Of a stretch of DNA of 19,345 nucleotides, positions 1-9,175 are shown piece after piece. Each line of letters opens with the position of its first letter. Position 1 is the first letter of the stretch. The DNA comes from Lentinula raphanica (lineage: Eukaryota; Basidiomycota; Agaricomycetes; Agaricales; Omphalotaceae). The position numbers and the translations under genes are program-made. The notes below the pieces were generated by a model. The model was given only the letters and a program-made list of their open reading frames with translations. It did not search any database and was not told the DNA's origin. The DNA is taken from NCBI GenBank assembly GCA_027919835.1, contig JANVFP010000073.1, positions 1-19,345 of the forward strand, in the 5' to 3' direction.

Positions 1-2
1 TG

Positions 3-236
3 GAAGAAATATACGAACAGTGGCGAAAGACAGACGTGGTAGAAGCGACGATGGGATGGGCTCAGTGGTTATTAAAGAATGGGAAAGGAAAAGAAGCGAG
101 TACGTTAATTGTGAGATCAAAAGGCTCGGTAGGGCAAAAGGAGCAGGAGGAATTGGAGAGAGAATGGGTGAGAGTTATTGAGAGGAAGGGGAAGGGGGGG
201 GCTGCGCAAGATAAGAGTTGGAAACGGCTGTGCTAG
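3..236 (+). CDS. 3' end of a gene entering from the left, possibly Utp6-like
   Basis: The frame is open from the window edge to a TAG at 234-236, giving about 77 residues of a C-terminus. Visible features are a Trp-rich helical stretch (EIYEQWRK, then WAQWLLKNGKGKEASTLI), a second Glu/Arg-rich helix (EELEREWVRVIE) and a Lys/Gly-rich basic tail. Paired helices with WAxWLL and GKGKEA resemble the ends of HAT/TPR-like repeat proteins, and the U3 snoRNP component Utp6 is the candidate that comes to mind. That name rests on general resemblance only. There is no sign of a frameshift. The stop is about 750 bp upstream of the next start codon on the same strand. Confidence 0.45.
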   Translation, partial: EEIYEQWRKTDVVEATMGWAQWLLKNGKGKEASTLIVRSKGSVGQKEQEELEREWVRVIERKGKGGAAQDKSWKRLC

Positions 237-988
237 TTAGATTTTTTTGTAACAGGGAAGTCAGTGGGAAAAGAATTAGATAGCGAATCAACGTGTGTTG
301 TTGTTTGGGGTTTGACATGATAGCGCATGGTCGAGAACCGCTCGAGCACATGGTCATCAACTTTTACAATCCCAGGTTTCAATTTCACATCTTTCTCCTC
401 TCTCTCTCTTTTCCTTTCTTCCCTCTATAGTCTTTTGCTCCGTGAGTCCCTTCTCTTCCCGCTCTTTCAACGTCGTTCGAACCCGCCTCTCAACCATCGG
501 CTCGCAACGACGTCGAGTCATTTCTAGTCGCTCGCTAAACCTATCAAGCTCTATAGATTTCCCTTGTCCCCAGGCCTCGATATTTTCCTGCGGCGTCGCC
601 GGGAACGTCGTTCACTCCCTGCTGCTGCATGCGTCTAACGCCTTGACCAGCTCAGACTCCCAGCCGGTCTCGTCTGAAACGGACTCATTCTGCTTGTACA
701 CCCCAAGAGCTAGAACGGGAGGGGGCCAATCTGTCAACTTTTCCCCTGATGTTGCAGTATTCCGCTTATCCACCGCTCTCATCACAAGCGTCTACGAAAT
801 CTGCCATTGGCAAAGACAATAGTGACTACCTTCGCCATAATGAACTTTCCTCCACTCGGCCCCACTCCTCTGTGAACAACAAGCGTGTCCACAGAGATTC
901 TCTCTCAAACCGCCCATACGCTTTCTCAAATCCTCTTTCAATAACAACTAATCTTTTATCTTCTCCCAATTTTTCTTCTCCTTCCACT
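237..988 (+). promoter_or_regulatory. Intergenic region, CT-rich promoter tract and long 5' leader of the kinase gene
   Basis: I see no convincing gene in this stretch. Bases about 371-430 form a strongly pyrimidine-biased CT tract, typical of the core promoter just before the transcription start in basidiomycetes, so transcription probably begins around 430-445. The leader would then be about 550 nt and may contain an intron (GTGAGT at 440). Bases 940-988 are again pyrimidine-rich and lead directly into the chosen ATG. An in-frame ATG at 749 could extend the protein by 80 Ser/Asn-rich residues. Confidence 0.45.
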
Positions 989-3629
989 ATGTCGTCGAAA
1001 CCGCCTAGAAGTCCCTATATTTCTGCCCGCGAAGCTCCGAGTCCCTTGCCCACCGTCGTCCAGCCTTGGTCATCTTCCACTGCCACAAAAACTCCCGACG
1101 AGTCCAGACCTCCTTCGCCGACACAGTCTGTCAGCTCTGCGGCGCTGGAAGACGTCTTTGTTGCGGGTGATATTGTGGGCGAAGGTGCCACCTTGCAAGG
1201 AGAGACGATCACGCTGGTCTCCATCGGAGATGCTGTGTCTGTTCGGTCTGATACACCGGATTACGAGCAACCCGCGAAAGAATTCGAGGTGGTCAGGCGG
1301 CTTGGTGCTGGAAGTTATGCTGTTGTATATCTAGTTTGCGAGGTTCTATATCGTCCACCGCCGTCTGATGACGATCATGCGGTCGGCACATTGGATTTAG
1401 AGGGAGTGTCTAGGCAACGTCCCAAGACTGTGTACGGACGCGAATACGCTCTAAAGTGTCTCTCAAAAGCCAACCTTGACGAGGAAGCTCTAGCGGCACA
1501 AATGTCAGAGGTGCGTTATCTTCAGCGAATAGTGTGTGTTCTTCATTCATAACTGATCGTGTATCACAGGTTACAATCCATCAATCTCTCCATTCGCACC
1601 CGAACATCGTTACCCTTCACCGGACGCTTGAAACGCCCTCTTTGCTACTTCTTCTTCTCGAATACGTTCCAGGCGAGGATTTGTTCTATTTCCTTGAGCA
1701 AGCTCGCGATCATTACGAAGCCGACTCTCCTGATTCGTCATCATGTTCTTCTCGTACTCCACCTACGCCCAGCCTGCTTTCCAACATGAATCCAGCGCAA
1801 CAGCTTTCTCGTACCCGGCTGCGCCTCATCTCGTCGATGTTCTCACAGATGTGTGATGCGGTGGCGGCTTGCCACGATCAACATGTCTATCATCGGGACA
1901 TAAAGCCGGAGAACTTTATAGTTACAGACGGTTGGGATACGCTTCCTGATGGGTCGCAGGAACGCAAAGTCGTGGTTAAGCTCACCGACTTTGGCTTGTC
2001 GACAACTGATGCTCAGTCGTCGGACATGGATTGCGGCAGTGCTCCATATATGAGCTATGGTATGTTTTATTTTTGAAACCCCCCCGTTGATAAGCTGTAA
2101 CACTCCACGATTCTTGCCACAGAATGTAGAAACAATCTGGCGCCGACATACCGACCTCGTGCAGCAGACGTATGGTCTCTTGGCATTGTATTGATCAACA
2201 TGTGCGTGTGTCTACGAAACCTTCTATTCCTTTCCCGTGTATTCATATGCATGTACCTTTTAACAGGCTGTATCACTGTAACCCCTGGACAGACACCGCT
2301 CACGGAGCCTGCGGCTCCTTCAGCCAGTTTCTTCGAGAGCCCGTCAACTTTTTCATGACTCGTTTCGCGGGCATGACACAACCCGTCGCAGAGGTCTTGG
2401 CTAACAAAGTGTTCAACGTTCTCGATGACCCAGAGGACGACTCGAAGCGTATATCAGCATCCGGCTTTGGAACCTGGGTTCGCGATCTGCCTGACTTGCT
2501 TGCTGACGACCCGAAGCCAAAGAAGGGTCACCAGCGCAATGTATCGATCAGCAGTTCCACTCAAGGTTTCTCAATCACCTCGGCGCCCATGTCTCATCGT
2601 CCTCAATCCCGACAGGCTTCTGCTTCTGGAAGTACTACCGTAAGAACGCCTGCCATACCTTCGCGCTCTTTATCTCGAGCTCCTTCTCTCGGTCCCGCTT
2701 ATGAATTGCCTGCGGCTGAACTCTCGACTGTCTTTGACCAAGAGGTTGAGGTCGAGGAAATTGAGCCCCGGAAATACGATGATCGTGAAGAGGGGACAGA
2801 CGTTCTCTCTGAGGAAGGCTTCAACTCTAGGTCCCAGTCTGCTCACAAGCGTAGGAAACGTGGCGCGAGGAAGAACAAGAGCGCGGCGTCGGCCCCGAAC
2901 ACTCCGAAAGACGAAACGCTAACTACTCTCGCTGTTGCCTCTCAATCATTGGCGCGGGAGATCAGTAAAACGTCAAAGCTTTCTACACGGTCTGGTTCAT
3001 CTACTTCATTGTCGGCTTCAGCTTCCTCCCGAAGGTCTCGACCATACGAACCTGTATCTATGTATCCGTTACCCACTCCTTTGCTCAGTTCCAAACCTTT
3101 AGTCTCACGTTATCCCCCTACTTCTGCTTCTGCTATGCCTGCCGTTCCTTCCAGCGCTCCTGCCTCCACTTCTTCGTCAAGCAAGAAGTCGTCGAAGTGG
3201 AAGTTGAGCTTTGGAAAGGCGAGCGCAGCTTCTCTCAATCCTGGAGGAGCGTTGCACCATGACGACGCCGCTTCTGTATTGTCGGCAGACTCTAACTCCC
3301 CTATGTCAGGTACAGTGAGTAATGTCACTTCTGTGCTCATGGGGTTGGAACCTCCCTCGAACAATCTAACCGGTACTGCTATCGATGATGATAATGACAA
3401 CTTTTCCTCTTTCAATCGCGGTAGGCGTGCGCGGGGCTCTCCTCCTCGTTCGCTCTACCATGATCCTCATCATAGCTCACGTTCGCCCTTACCTCCACGT
3501 AGTCCGAACCGCGATCGCTGGGATGATAGACGCTCAGATCGTGCGATATCTCCCAACAGCACTCGCAGTGGTCGACCCCTTGCTCTAGTGCCAGCTCTGT
3601 CGTGTCAAGCAACTGGCGGAACTCGATGA
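989..3629 (+). CDS. Ran1/Ksp1-type serine/threonine protein kinase (4 exons)
   Basis: Exons 989-1510, 1570-2059, 2123-2201 and 2267-3629 join in phase through introns of 59, 63 and 65 nt, giving 817 residues as read. The kinase domain shows a Gly-rich loop LGAGSYAVVY (about residues 105-114), the ATP-binding Lys of YALKCL (156), the helix-C Glu of MSEV (174), HRDIKPEN with catalytic Asp 284, DFG at 314-316, an activation-segment end YMSYECRNN, and DVWSLGIVLINM. Inserts after the Gly-rich loop and before HRD are usual for fungal Ran1/Ksp1-like kinases, which act in nutrient and meiosis control. The region after the kinase domain is Ser/Pro/Arg-rich and looks disordered. The ATG at 989 is chosen for its context (A at -3) and pyrimidine-rich leader. 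The stop at 3627-3629 is probably artificial: about 15 codons earlier (near 3584) a missing base shifts the frame, and conserved-looking sequence continues in another frame. Confidence 0.85.
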
Positions 3630-3740
3630 GCACGAACGCTAGCATGTCCAGTTCTGCTTTCACTCGGTACAGCAACTCTAGCATACGCAGCGTGTCCACT
3701 GCGGCCACTAGTGTTTCCTCAAATAGCTGGCGTACGAATA

Positions 3741-3828
3741 AGGCTGCCTCAATTCTTATATCGTGTCGCATATCGTATCGTATCGCATAATTTTTGAGAA
3801 ACTAGTCCTTTTTTGGAAGTATCTCCGG
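3741..3828 (+). repeat. Left terminal inverted repeat of the MITE
   Basis: Inverted partner of 4011-4098. It starts AGGCTGCCTCAATTC and ends AGTATCTCCGG, with ATCGTATCGTATCG repeats inside. Relative to the right arm it has one extra C (GCCTC versus GCTC) and lacks one C (TTGAG versus TCGAG). Confidence 0.9.
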
Positions 3829-4010
3829 CCATATTTCTCTGACCTGGACTTTCATCGATAGCATGCATTGTGTTACATTCATTGAGATTGAGAGCACCAG
3901 ACAGCAACTGTAGCCTTCGCCTCACATACTGTGCATGAATATGCATGCTCAGCACCTTTCAAAGACTTTCAACGGGCGACATAAACAAAGAAGTGGATCG
4001 ACAAGAAATC

Positions 4011-4098
4011 CCGGAGATACTTCCGAAAAAGGACTAGTTTCTCGAAAAATTACGCGATACGATACGATATGCGACACGATATAAGAATTGAGCAGCCT
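4011..4098 (-). repeat. Right terminal inverted repeat of the MITE
   Basis: Inverted partner of 3741-3828. On the plus strand it starts CCGGAGATACTTCC and ends TTGAGCAGCCT, followed by the TA target duplicate at 4099-4100. Confidence 0.9.
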
Positions 4099-4523
4099 TA
4101 ATGGAAGATATGCGGCTTCTTCGCACCCTGGTCTTCCCAAGAATGTCAAGAGTGATGCCAAGGCTCCAATCTATACTTTTTCAACTGATAGGTATTATAG
4201 TGATGGAAGGCGTCCCTTGGGAATTGAGCGAGCTTCCACGCGGTCAGCGTCTGGACCCAGTAGGAGACACGTCAAGTGGTCCTCCGCGTAAACAACGTAC
4301 CCGCAAGCCGAAGGAACTTTCCCTTGGGACCATCAGCGAACGGCCTGCCCCTCATTCGCCATAGCCAACGATCTCCCGGTTACGTTGGACCTGGGACGAG
4401 TACCTCCGATATCAATTCGGCTCTGAGCACAAGTAGCAGTCAAGGTGATGGCGACGGTCCAAGAAGGTGCAGAAAGGACAGATCAATGCGCTGGCGAAGA
4501 TGTTGTCTGCTTTGAGACGTTGA

Positions 4524-5079
4524 TACCCTCAAGTACAATCGGTCATGGACGTTTTGGTAGGGAACAATATGGAGAAGGTTGTTCGTTGCCTGCTCTCTGT
4601 TGGTACGGGTTTCCTCAGAAGAAGAAGAATATGTGTTGCTCTTGTAACATTGATACAGTAGCTCTTGTCCCGCATGGCGGCGACTAATCCTCCCCACTTG
4701 TTCGCAAACATGGTTTATGTCTGCGCACTCGTTTGACTGGAAAAACATCATTTGTTGGCTGTTGATCACCATGCATCACCAGCTGCTCTCCGGAATGGAC
4801 TCTTGCGTCTTGTAGCCTAGATAACACTCATTCTACTAACCTGGCTTGTATAATTTGCTCTCCGAAGTGAAAGCTTCCTGTTTATCATCGCTCATTCTCT
4901 TCATCTTGTTGCAATTCTTTTCTTTCTACTTATTTCACCACGTTTCTATCCTGCATTTTGACAACAAAACAAGTGTTATACTCCCCTCATTCACTCATGT
5001 TTTCATTTAGCTCTGTTTTACGACTCTACAAGTGTTTGTTACAATATTTAAACTTCAAAGTAGCTACAAATGGCTGCCG
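4524..5079. other. Intergenic region between convergent genes, no gene seen
   Basis: This stretch lies between the ancestral stop of the kinase (4523) and the stop of the minus-strand cyclin (5080-5082). It should hold the two 3' untranslated regions. It becomes AT-rich towards 4850-5060. Open frames here lack coding character, and I recognise no RNA gene or repeat. Confidence 0.5.
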
Positions 5080-6062
5080 TCAAGGTTCGGTTTCCTGGTT
5101 TTGGTGCTGAAGTGCAGCAAAGGCCATATTTTGCTCGATGGTCGCCCGACGAGAGATGTCCGAGTTGGGAGGAACAGGGTCAATGAGTATTGCAGAAGGC
5201 TCATTGATTGAGGGCGGGCGTGAAGGCAAAGTTTCCATCTCAAGATCACTGCTGTCAGATGATGATGAACTGATGAGTCGGCTCTTGCGATAGTATACTT
5301 GCTGGTGCTGTGAGTTCGGACGAGGTTGATATAGTACTCCTGCAGCAACTCCCGAGTACACTGTACAGTAATCAATTCACAACTTCCACGAATTAGGGAC
5401 AGCCAGTACTCACTGTGATGGTCCATTCTATCATACGTAGAAACTCCCTCTCAAGTGTATTGAGTTCTCCTACAGATATGCCGCCTACTTTAGCGTACAG
5501 TGCGTTTTACAGAAGACATCGCATAGCCCTTTGCTGGAGACCGTGACGGCTGCGATGATGAATCGATGACAAGTGAGAGAGGAAAGCGTGAAAAGAGGGA
5601 CTCGTGCACAGATCTGGTCGATGTAATGGAGAGTGATTAGAAGACAGGCTTCTGTAACTGAGCTGATTAACGGATAAGACTGAGTGAAAGAAAGAAAGGA
5701 TACACACTTCTACTTTTGTAAACCTGACGATGCGTTTCAAATAATCTAGGATGCTTATGCCAGGTGCTGAACGCGAATGAAACCGAGTGAGGCTTTCCCT
5801 GGGGCGATTTGACCGATCGTCAGTGAGCTGAGTGAATCTTGAGGCGAGAGATAACTTTATTACGGTTGTAAGGGAATCCGGTCATTGTGTGACATCAATC
5901 GTTCCAACATGTCTGCTGAAATTTTGTGTGTAAGTGTCGAAAATTGAAATACAGTTGTTTGCCCAATAGAAAAAGTTTACCGATGAGTTCAACGAGATCG
6001 TCCATGGGTACATCTTCAAATGCAGGCGGGAGTTCAACCCTTTCTGGAACCGTCGGTTCCAT
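5080..6062 (-). CDS. Pho80-type (Pho85-partner) cyclin, 5 exons, two apparent frameshifts
   Basis: Reading leftward, exons are 6062-5981, 5915-5864, 5798 to about 5706, about 5662 to 5414, and 5360-5080; introns are 65, 65, about 43 and 53 nt. The product, about 250 residues, has the Pho80 cyclin box in order: MDDLVELI/ADMLERLMSHND, ESLTRFHSRSAPGISILDYL, CLLITLHYIDQICARVPLF, LTCHRFIIAAVTVSSKGL, VGGISVGELNTLEREFLRMI, and RELLQEYYINLVRTHS. Such cyclins bind and direct Pho85-like CDKs in phosphate and nutrient signalling. The start MEPTVPERVELP at 6062 is the first ATG before the conserved part. The third splice junction is ambiguous: donors at 5705 or 5703 both give frame. Near 5495-5500 the frame shifts between CKTH and AKVGG, and near 5275-5330 it shifts into an acidic Ser-rich tail ending QHQNQETEP. 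The frameshifts are probably sequence errors. Confidence 0.85.
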
Positions 6063-6294
6063 GGACCCATCGCACTGCAGCAAAGAGCAATTTTCTGAAT
6101 TTCAGAACGGAGAAGGTTGAAAGAATGAAATCAAACCGTGAAAGCCGAAATCTTGCGAGTGCGGGGATGAGCGCCTATGACAAGACTTGAATGTCACACC
6201 ACGTGATTCTATACAGTTTTTCCCAAGCCACCCAATTTCGACTGGCACTGAATTTCTTATCTGTTGCTGTAACGCAAAGCCTCCCTCAGAAACG
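6063..6294. promoter_or_regulatory. Divergent promoter between the cyclin and RPL12
   Basis: Only 232 bp separate the start codons of the minus-strand cyclin and the plus-strand ribosomal protein gene, so both core promoters must lie here, or overlap the neighbouring 5' end. I see no clear TATA box. A short CT-containing stretch precedes the RPL12 ATG. Confidence 0.5.
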
Positions 6295-6963
6295 ATGGCC
6301 CCAAAACTCGTAAGTATCACTCTACTTGATGCTTTGAATGTGTTCATATGAACCGTCGCTTCTTAGGACCCAAATGAAGTCAAGATAATCTATCTTCGGG
6401 CTACTGGAGGAGAAGTTGGTGCATCTTCTGCTCTTGCACCTAAGATTGGTCCTTTGGGTCTGGTGAGTAACGATGCAATATGAGATTTGTTTTGCGTAAG
6501 ATACTGGCTTTGGAACTCAGTCACCCAAGAAGGTCGAGAAGATATTGCCAAAGCCACCGGCCAGTGGAAGGGTCTCCGTGTAACGGTCCAACTTACTATC
6601 CAAAATCGACAAGCCGCTGTATCTGTTGTCCCCTCTGCCTCTTCCCTTGTTATCAAAGCTCTTAAGGGTGCGTCGCTAATGATCTTCTACCTCAATATCA
6701 TGCTCATTACTCAATTTTAATCAGAGCCACCACGCGACCGCAAAAAGGAGAAGAACATCAAGCACTCTGGCAACATTCCCCTCGACGAAATCTTCGACAT
6801 CGCTAGGACGATGAAATCAAAATCATTGGCTAAGGAGCTATCAGGTTGTGTGAAAGAGATTCTGGGTACCGCACAGTCGGTGGGATGCACGGTAGAGGGC
6901 ATGCCTCCTCACGATGTTATTGACCAAATTAATTCGGGCGAGATTGAAGTTCCAGACGAGTAG
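6295..6963 (+). CDS. RPL12: Large-subunit ribosomal protein uL11 (RPL12)
   Basis: Exons 6295-6309, 6367-6462, 6521-6667 and 6725-6963 give 165 residues, the normal length for eukaryotic uL11, once one missing base is allowed for. Introns are 57, 58 and 57 nt. Recognisable family blocks are [67 protein letters not shown], and the end [20 protein letters not shown]. uL11 sits at the base of the ribosomal stalk and binds the GTPase-associated region of 25S rRNA. In exon 3 the sequence reads GTCGAGAAGAT where the family needs Val-Gly-Glu-Asp (GTC GGA GAA GAT), so one G is missing at about 6536 and the literal frame is broken. Because uL11 is essential or nearly so and often single-copy, this is most likely a sequence error. 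Confidence 0.95.
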
Positions 6964-7076
6964 ATTTGAAGTCAATCTAATCCGCTTTGCTGTTCATCAT
7001 ATCTTTATCGATGCCTTGCAGTGTGCCCATCGCCATGTCATAAACATATAGCACCTTTTCCCTCTTGACCACCATC

Positions 7077-7930
7077 ATGGAACAAGACGCTCTCATTACT
7101 CTAACGGCTGATCCCAGGTTTTCCTTCTATGCTTATGTGCCTCGTTCGCACTCATTAGAAAGTGCTGAACTTCCCCTCGTCGTTATCATTCACGGAATTG
7201 ACGCGACGCGAAAAACTACCTCGAGCACATGCGCGAATTTTGCGAACGACACACTTGCGCTCTCATCTGTCCCTTATTCCCTGAAGGTGTTCCGAGCCCC
7301 AAACACCAAAACGCTTACAAGGACTTGCAGTTTCGTGGTACTCGATTCGACCTGATCATGTTATCGATGGTGGAGCAGGCCGGTCGGACGTGGCGAGTGC
7401 AAACGGATCGCTTTTACCTGCATGGATTTAGTGCTGGAGGTCAATTTGTTCATCGATTCACGTACCTTCACCCAAACCGCCTTGCAGCAGTATCCATTGG
7501 TGCACCTGGTCGTTTCACAGCTCCCGACTTGCAGAGTCCCTGGCTTGAAGGTGTTGCAGATGTCAGCGAGATATTCGGGGTCCCTCGTTCTCCCGATTTC
7601 GCTGCAATGGCTCGTGTACCTGTACAGTTTGTCGTTGGTGAGAAGGACGTCGGGACTGGATGATTGAACATATGAAGAATCCAACCAAGTACGAGCTTGA
7701 GGCTGGTAATACGCGACTTGGCCGACTGAGTTGGTTAAGAGAGGCTTGGAGAGGGTCGGTGTGCGTTCGGAGATGAGTGTTGTTCCAGGCGTAGGCACGA
7801 TGGACTTCGGTGTCTTCCTGTTGTCCAAGAATGGCTCGAACGTCTGTTCAAACCTGAAATGTATGTCAGTAGCCACTGTGTCATGATTTGTCAGTACACA
7901 CTGAGTTCATTCCCGCTGTGCGCTTCCTGA
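7077..7930 (+). CDS. Alpha/beta-hydrolase (esterase/depolymerase-like), single exon with about four frameshifts
   Basis: The ATG at 7077 starts MEQDALITLTADPRFSFYAY. Family features follow in order: PLVVIIHGID (oxyanion strand), the LEHMREFCERH helix, LICPLFPEGV, the nucleophile elbow GFSAGGQ with Ser in G-x-S-x-G near 7430, VPVQFVVGEKDV before the acid residue, and SVVPGVG-(H)DGL, where the catalytic His is expected near 7796. It ends PVVQEWLERLFKPEM. There is no signal peptide, so it is probably intracellular; the substrate is unknown. The frame changes at about 7211-7215 (A run one short: Arg-Lys-Asn-Tyr expected), 7657 (T), 7753-7755 (G run) and 7794-7796 (C). Each is repaired by one extra copy of the run base. 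The end is uncertain: a TGA at 7928-7930, or a short intron at about 7861 with an earlier stop. Confidence 0.75.
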
Positions 7931-8531
7931 TGCTCTCATTTTGTGTATTGTTGCGAGCGAAGCGAAGCAAGTGGTTTCATGTGAGGTCCGTAGAGTGTGG
8001 TCTGAGTTTGTACTTGTTTGGCAAAAACGGAGCTACGATAGAATCTGAATTTTGCTCGTTTTCAGATAATATGCTTAGTTCTTCATTCAAATCCCGGTCT
8101 TTTTGGCTGATTCTCTCAGAACATGCTCACCTCAAGTCTCAAGACTAATACATCTGGTTTTTATGCGGTGTGATGAGTCCAAACTCCGAGCTTTGTACAT
8201 TTGGGAGATCTCAGGATCAGGAAATGTCATTTAGACGCGCTCAATATGACACTCTCTGTGAGTTTTGTGCTTCATACACGATATAGTATCGCTTCTCAAC
8301 TAGGATTAAGCTTCGCGAGCACCACACCGTGCCACGGTGTATATCTTGTTAAGAAATGGCAAATGATCTCCGATGACTCAGATGAGGTTGGTTGGAATCG
8401 AGAGTATACCAGAAGGAATACGGGGTGAGGGTTTGCAAGGTAGGCTGAAGCCTTGAACAACATCTACGTACATAGAATCTAAAATCACAATGACCACACT
8501 ACCTTCTACCTTCTACGACGTTGAATACTGT
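7931..8531. other. Gene-poor 600 bp, nothing recognised
   Basis: Two open frames of 75-86 codons occur here without start context, composition or motifs that support coding. A perfect palindrome lies at 8324-8340. I see no tRNA, other RNA gene or transposon end. Some of this must be 3' untranslated sequence of the two convergent neighbours. Confidence 0.5.
8324..8340. repeat. 17-bp perfect palindrome
   Basis: ACACCGTG, one central C, then CACGGTGT: 8-bp arms with a single unpaired centre. As RNA it is too tight to form a loop without opening inner pairs. As DNA it could be a dimeric protein site. Chance occurrence is possible. Confidence 0.4.
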
Positions 8532-8837
8532 TCACTGAGCTTTACTAACAGCGTCCCTGTACATTTCCCACTCCTTCTTCATATCTTCTGTGATTTCGAA
8601 ACCTGCCGCAGAACCCATTCGTAAAAGCATCATATTGCGAAGATTTCTCCAATTCGAAAGGTCAAAGGAGAGATTGGTAACTTCCGGGGGACTCGCCTTC
8701 GAGCGCGAGTTCAACTCTTCCCAAATGAGCGTTACGACACAGTCTGCAAATAACAAGTTGGGGAGTTCGTCATATCGTTTTTCCTTGATTGCTCGGTTCA
8801 CGGCCGTGAGCACTGCCTTCTTTGTCAATGCTGACAT
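8532..8837 (-). CDS. Small uncharacterised protein, 101 residues
   Basis: I do not recognise this family. The ATG at 8837 is the first ATG after a pyrimidine-rich, leader-like stretch and has A at -3. The protein starts MSALTKKAVLTAVNRAIKE, is mixed-charge and largely helical in appearance, contains ADCVVTLIWEELNSR and FDLSNWRNLRNMMLLRMGSA, and ends EWEMYRDAVSKAQ. There is no signal peptide or membrane segment. Unlike its neighbours the frame is intact. The same frame stays open upstream (IPFILRSTGDEVD and on), so an earlier exon and a longer protein are possible. A gypsy LTR begins about 340 bp upstream of the start and may have displaced its promoter or 5' exons. Confidence 0.6.
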   Translation of the reverse strand: MSALTKKAVLTAVNRAIKEKRYDELPNLLFADCVVTLIWEELNSRSKASPPEVTNLSFDLSNWRNLRNMMLLRMGSAAGFEITEDMKKEWEMYRDAVSKAQ

Positions 8838-9175
8838 AGTCGCAGTGCCCAGATCCACGGTCTCTGCTTCTGCAAGTGTGGTCGTGTCGACTTCGTCACC
8901 GGTCGACCGTAGGATAAAGGGGATCTGGAAGAGGGGAAGGTATCGGCGGTGTTTTGCGAAGAGAGGATGGTGTCAAAGGTTGACAGGTGTAGGAAGACTC
9001 TGCTGCCGGACGATCGGTATTCTTTATGTTGTGAAAATTCTGACTTTTCTAATATTCTTTCCTTTTCTTTACTTATAGAACGAAGCCTCGCGAGAGTAGA
9101 GCGTCCGGACCCACCAGAGACCCCGCCTTGAGCAAGTGGGTTGAGCCTGGGGGAGCTCTTCGTCTCTGGGGAATA
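8838..9175 (-). promoter_or_regulatory. Probable 5' leader and promoter of the small minus-strand gene
   Basis: Read leftward, this stretch lacks ATG in its proximal part, is rich in C and T around 8900-8990, and is AT-rich near 9030-9080. That fits a short promoter and leader. It is bounded by the proposed start of the gypsy LTR at 9176. Confidence 0.35.

Larger units (their letters stand above)
3741..4098. mobile_element. 358-bp MITE inserted in the kinase exon
   Basis: Two arms of 88 bp (3741-3828 and 4011-4098) are inverted copies with one single-base indel in each direction and a few substitutions. They begin AGGCTGC and include a run of CGATA units. The flanks carry a TA on each side (3739-3740 and 4099-4100), matching the TA target duplication of Tc1/mariner-type elements. 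The 182-bp centre has no coding capacity. Removing the element plus one TA rejoins the host frame exactly (ACG AAT AAT GGA), which fixes the boundaries. The near-identity of the arms suggests a recent insertion. The superfamily is inferred from the TA duplication alone. Confidence 0.9.
3584..4523 (+). pseudogene. Displaced C-terminal coding part of the kinase, split by a MITE and frameshifts
   Basis: After one missing base near 3584 the frame continues SSNWRNSMSTNASMSSSAFT and runs to SWRTN at 3740, where a MITE interrupts it. Beyond the MITE it resumes NGRYAASSHPGLPKNVK, is spliced over a 49-nt intron (4152-4200, GTGATG..TATAG), continues GVPWELSELPRG and PRKQRTRKPKELSLGTISER, shifts frame at about 4359 (QRSPGYVGPGTSTSD) and again at about 4460 to end KGQINALAKMLSALRR with TGA at 4521-4523. 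The peptides are gene-like (Ser/Thr/Pro-rich with short conserved-looking blocks), so this is one C-terminus in pieces. Without correction a ribosome in the shifted frame stops inside the MITE at 3788-3790. Whether the indels are real or sequence error is discussed in the findings. Confidence 0.7.

Noticed and set aside
442..822. Open frame of 126 codons upstream of the kinase
   Set aside because: Lies in the pyrimidine-rich promoter and leader, has no ATG at its start, and its Ser/Arg composition follows from the base bias.
3741..4098. The insertion as a normal intron of the kinase
   Set aside because: Its ends are AG..CT within TA duplicates rather than GT..AG, it is six times the usual intron length here, and it has 88-bp inverted arms.
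4445..4772. Overlapping frames after the kinase on both strands
   Set aside because: They overlap the displaced kinase C-terminus and its 3' flank, and show no independent start context or motif.
7361..7876. 171-codon frame antisense to the hydrolase
   Set aside because: Shadow of the hydrolase coding strand, which carries the GFSAGG elbow and other family blocks.
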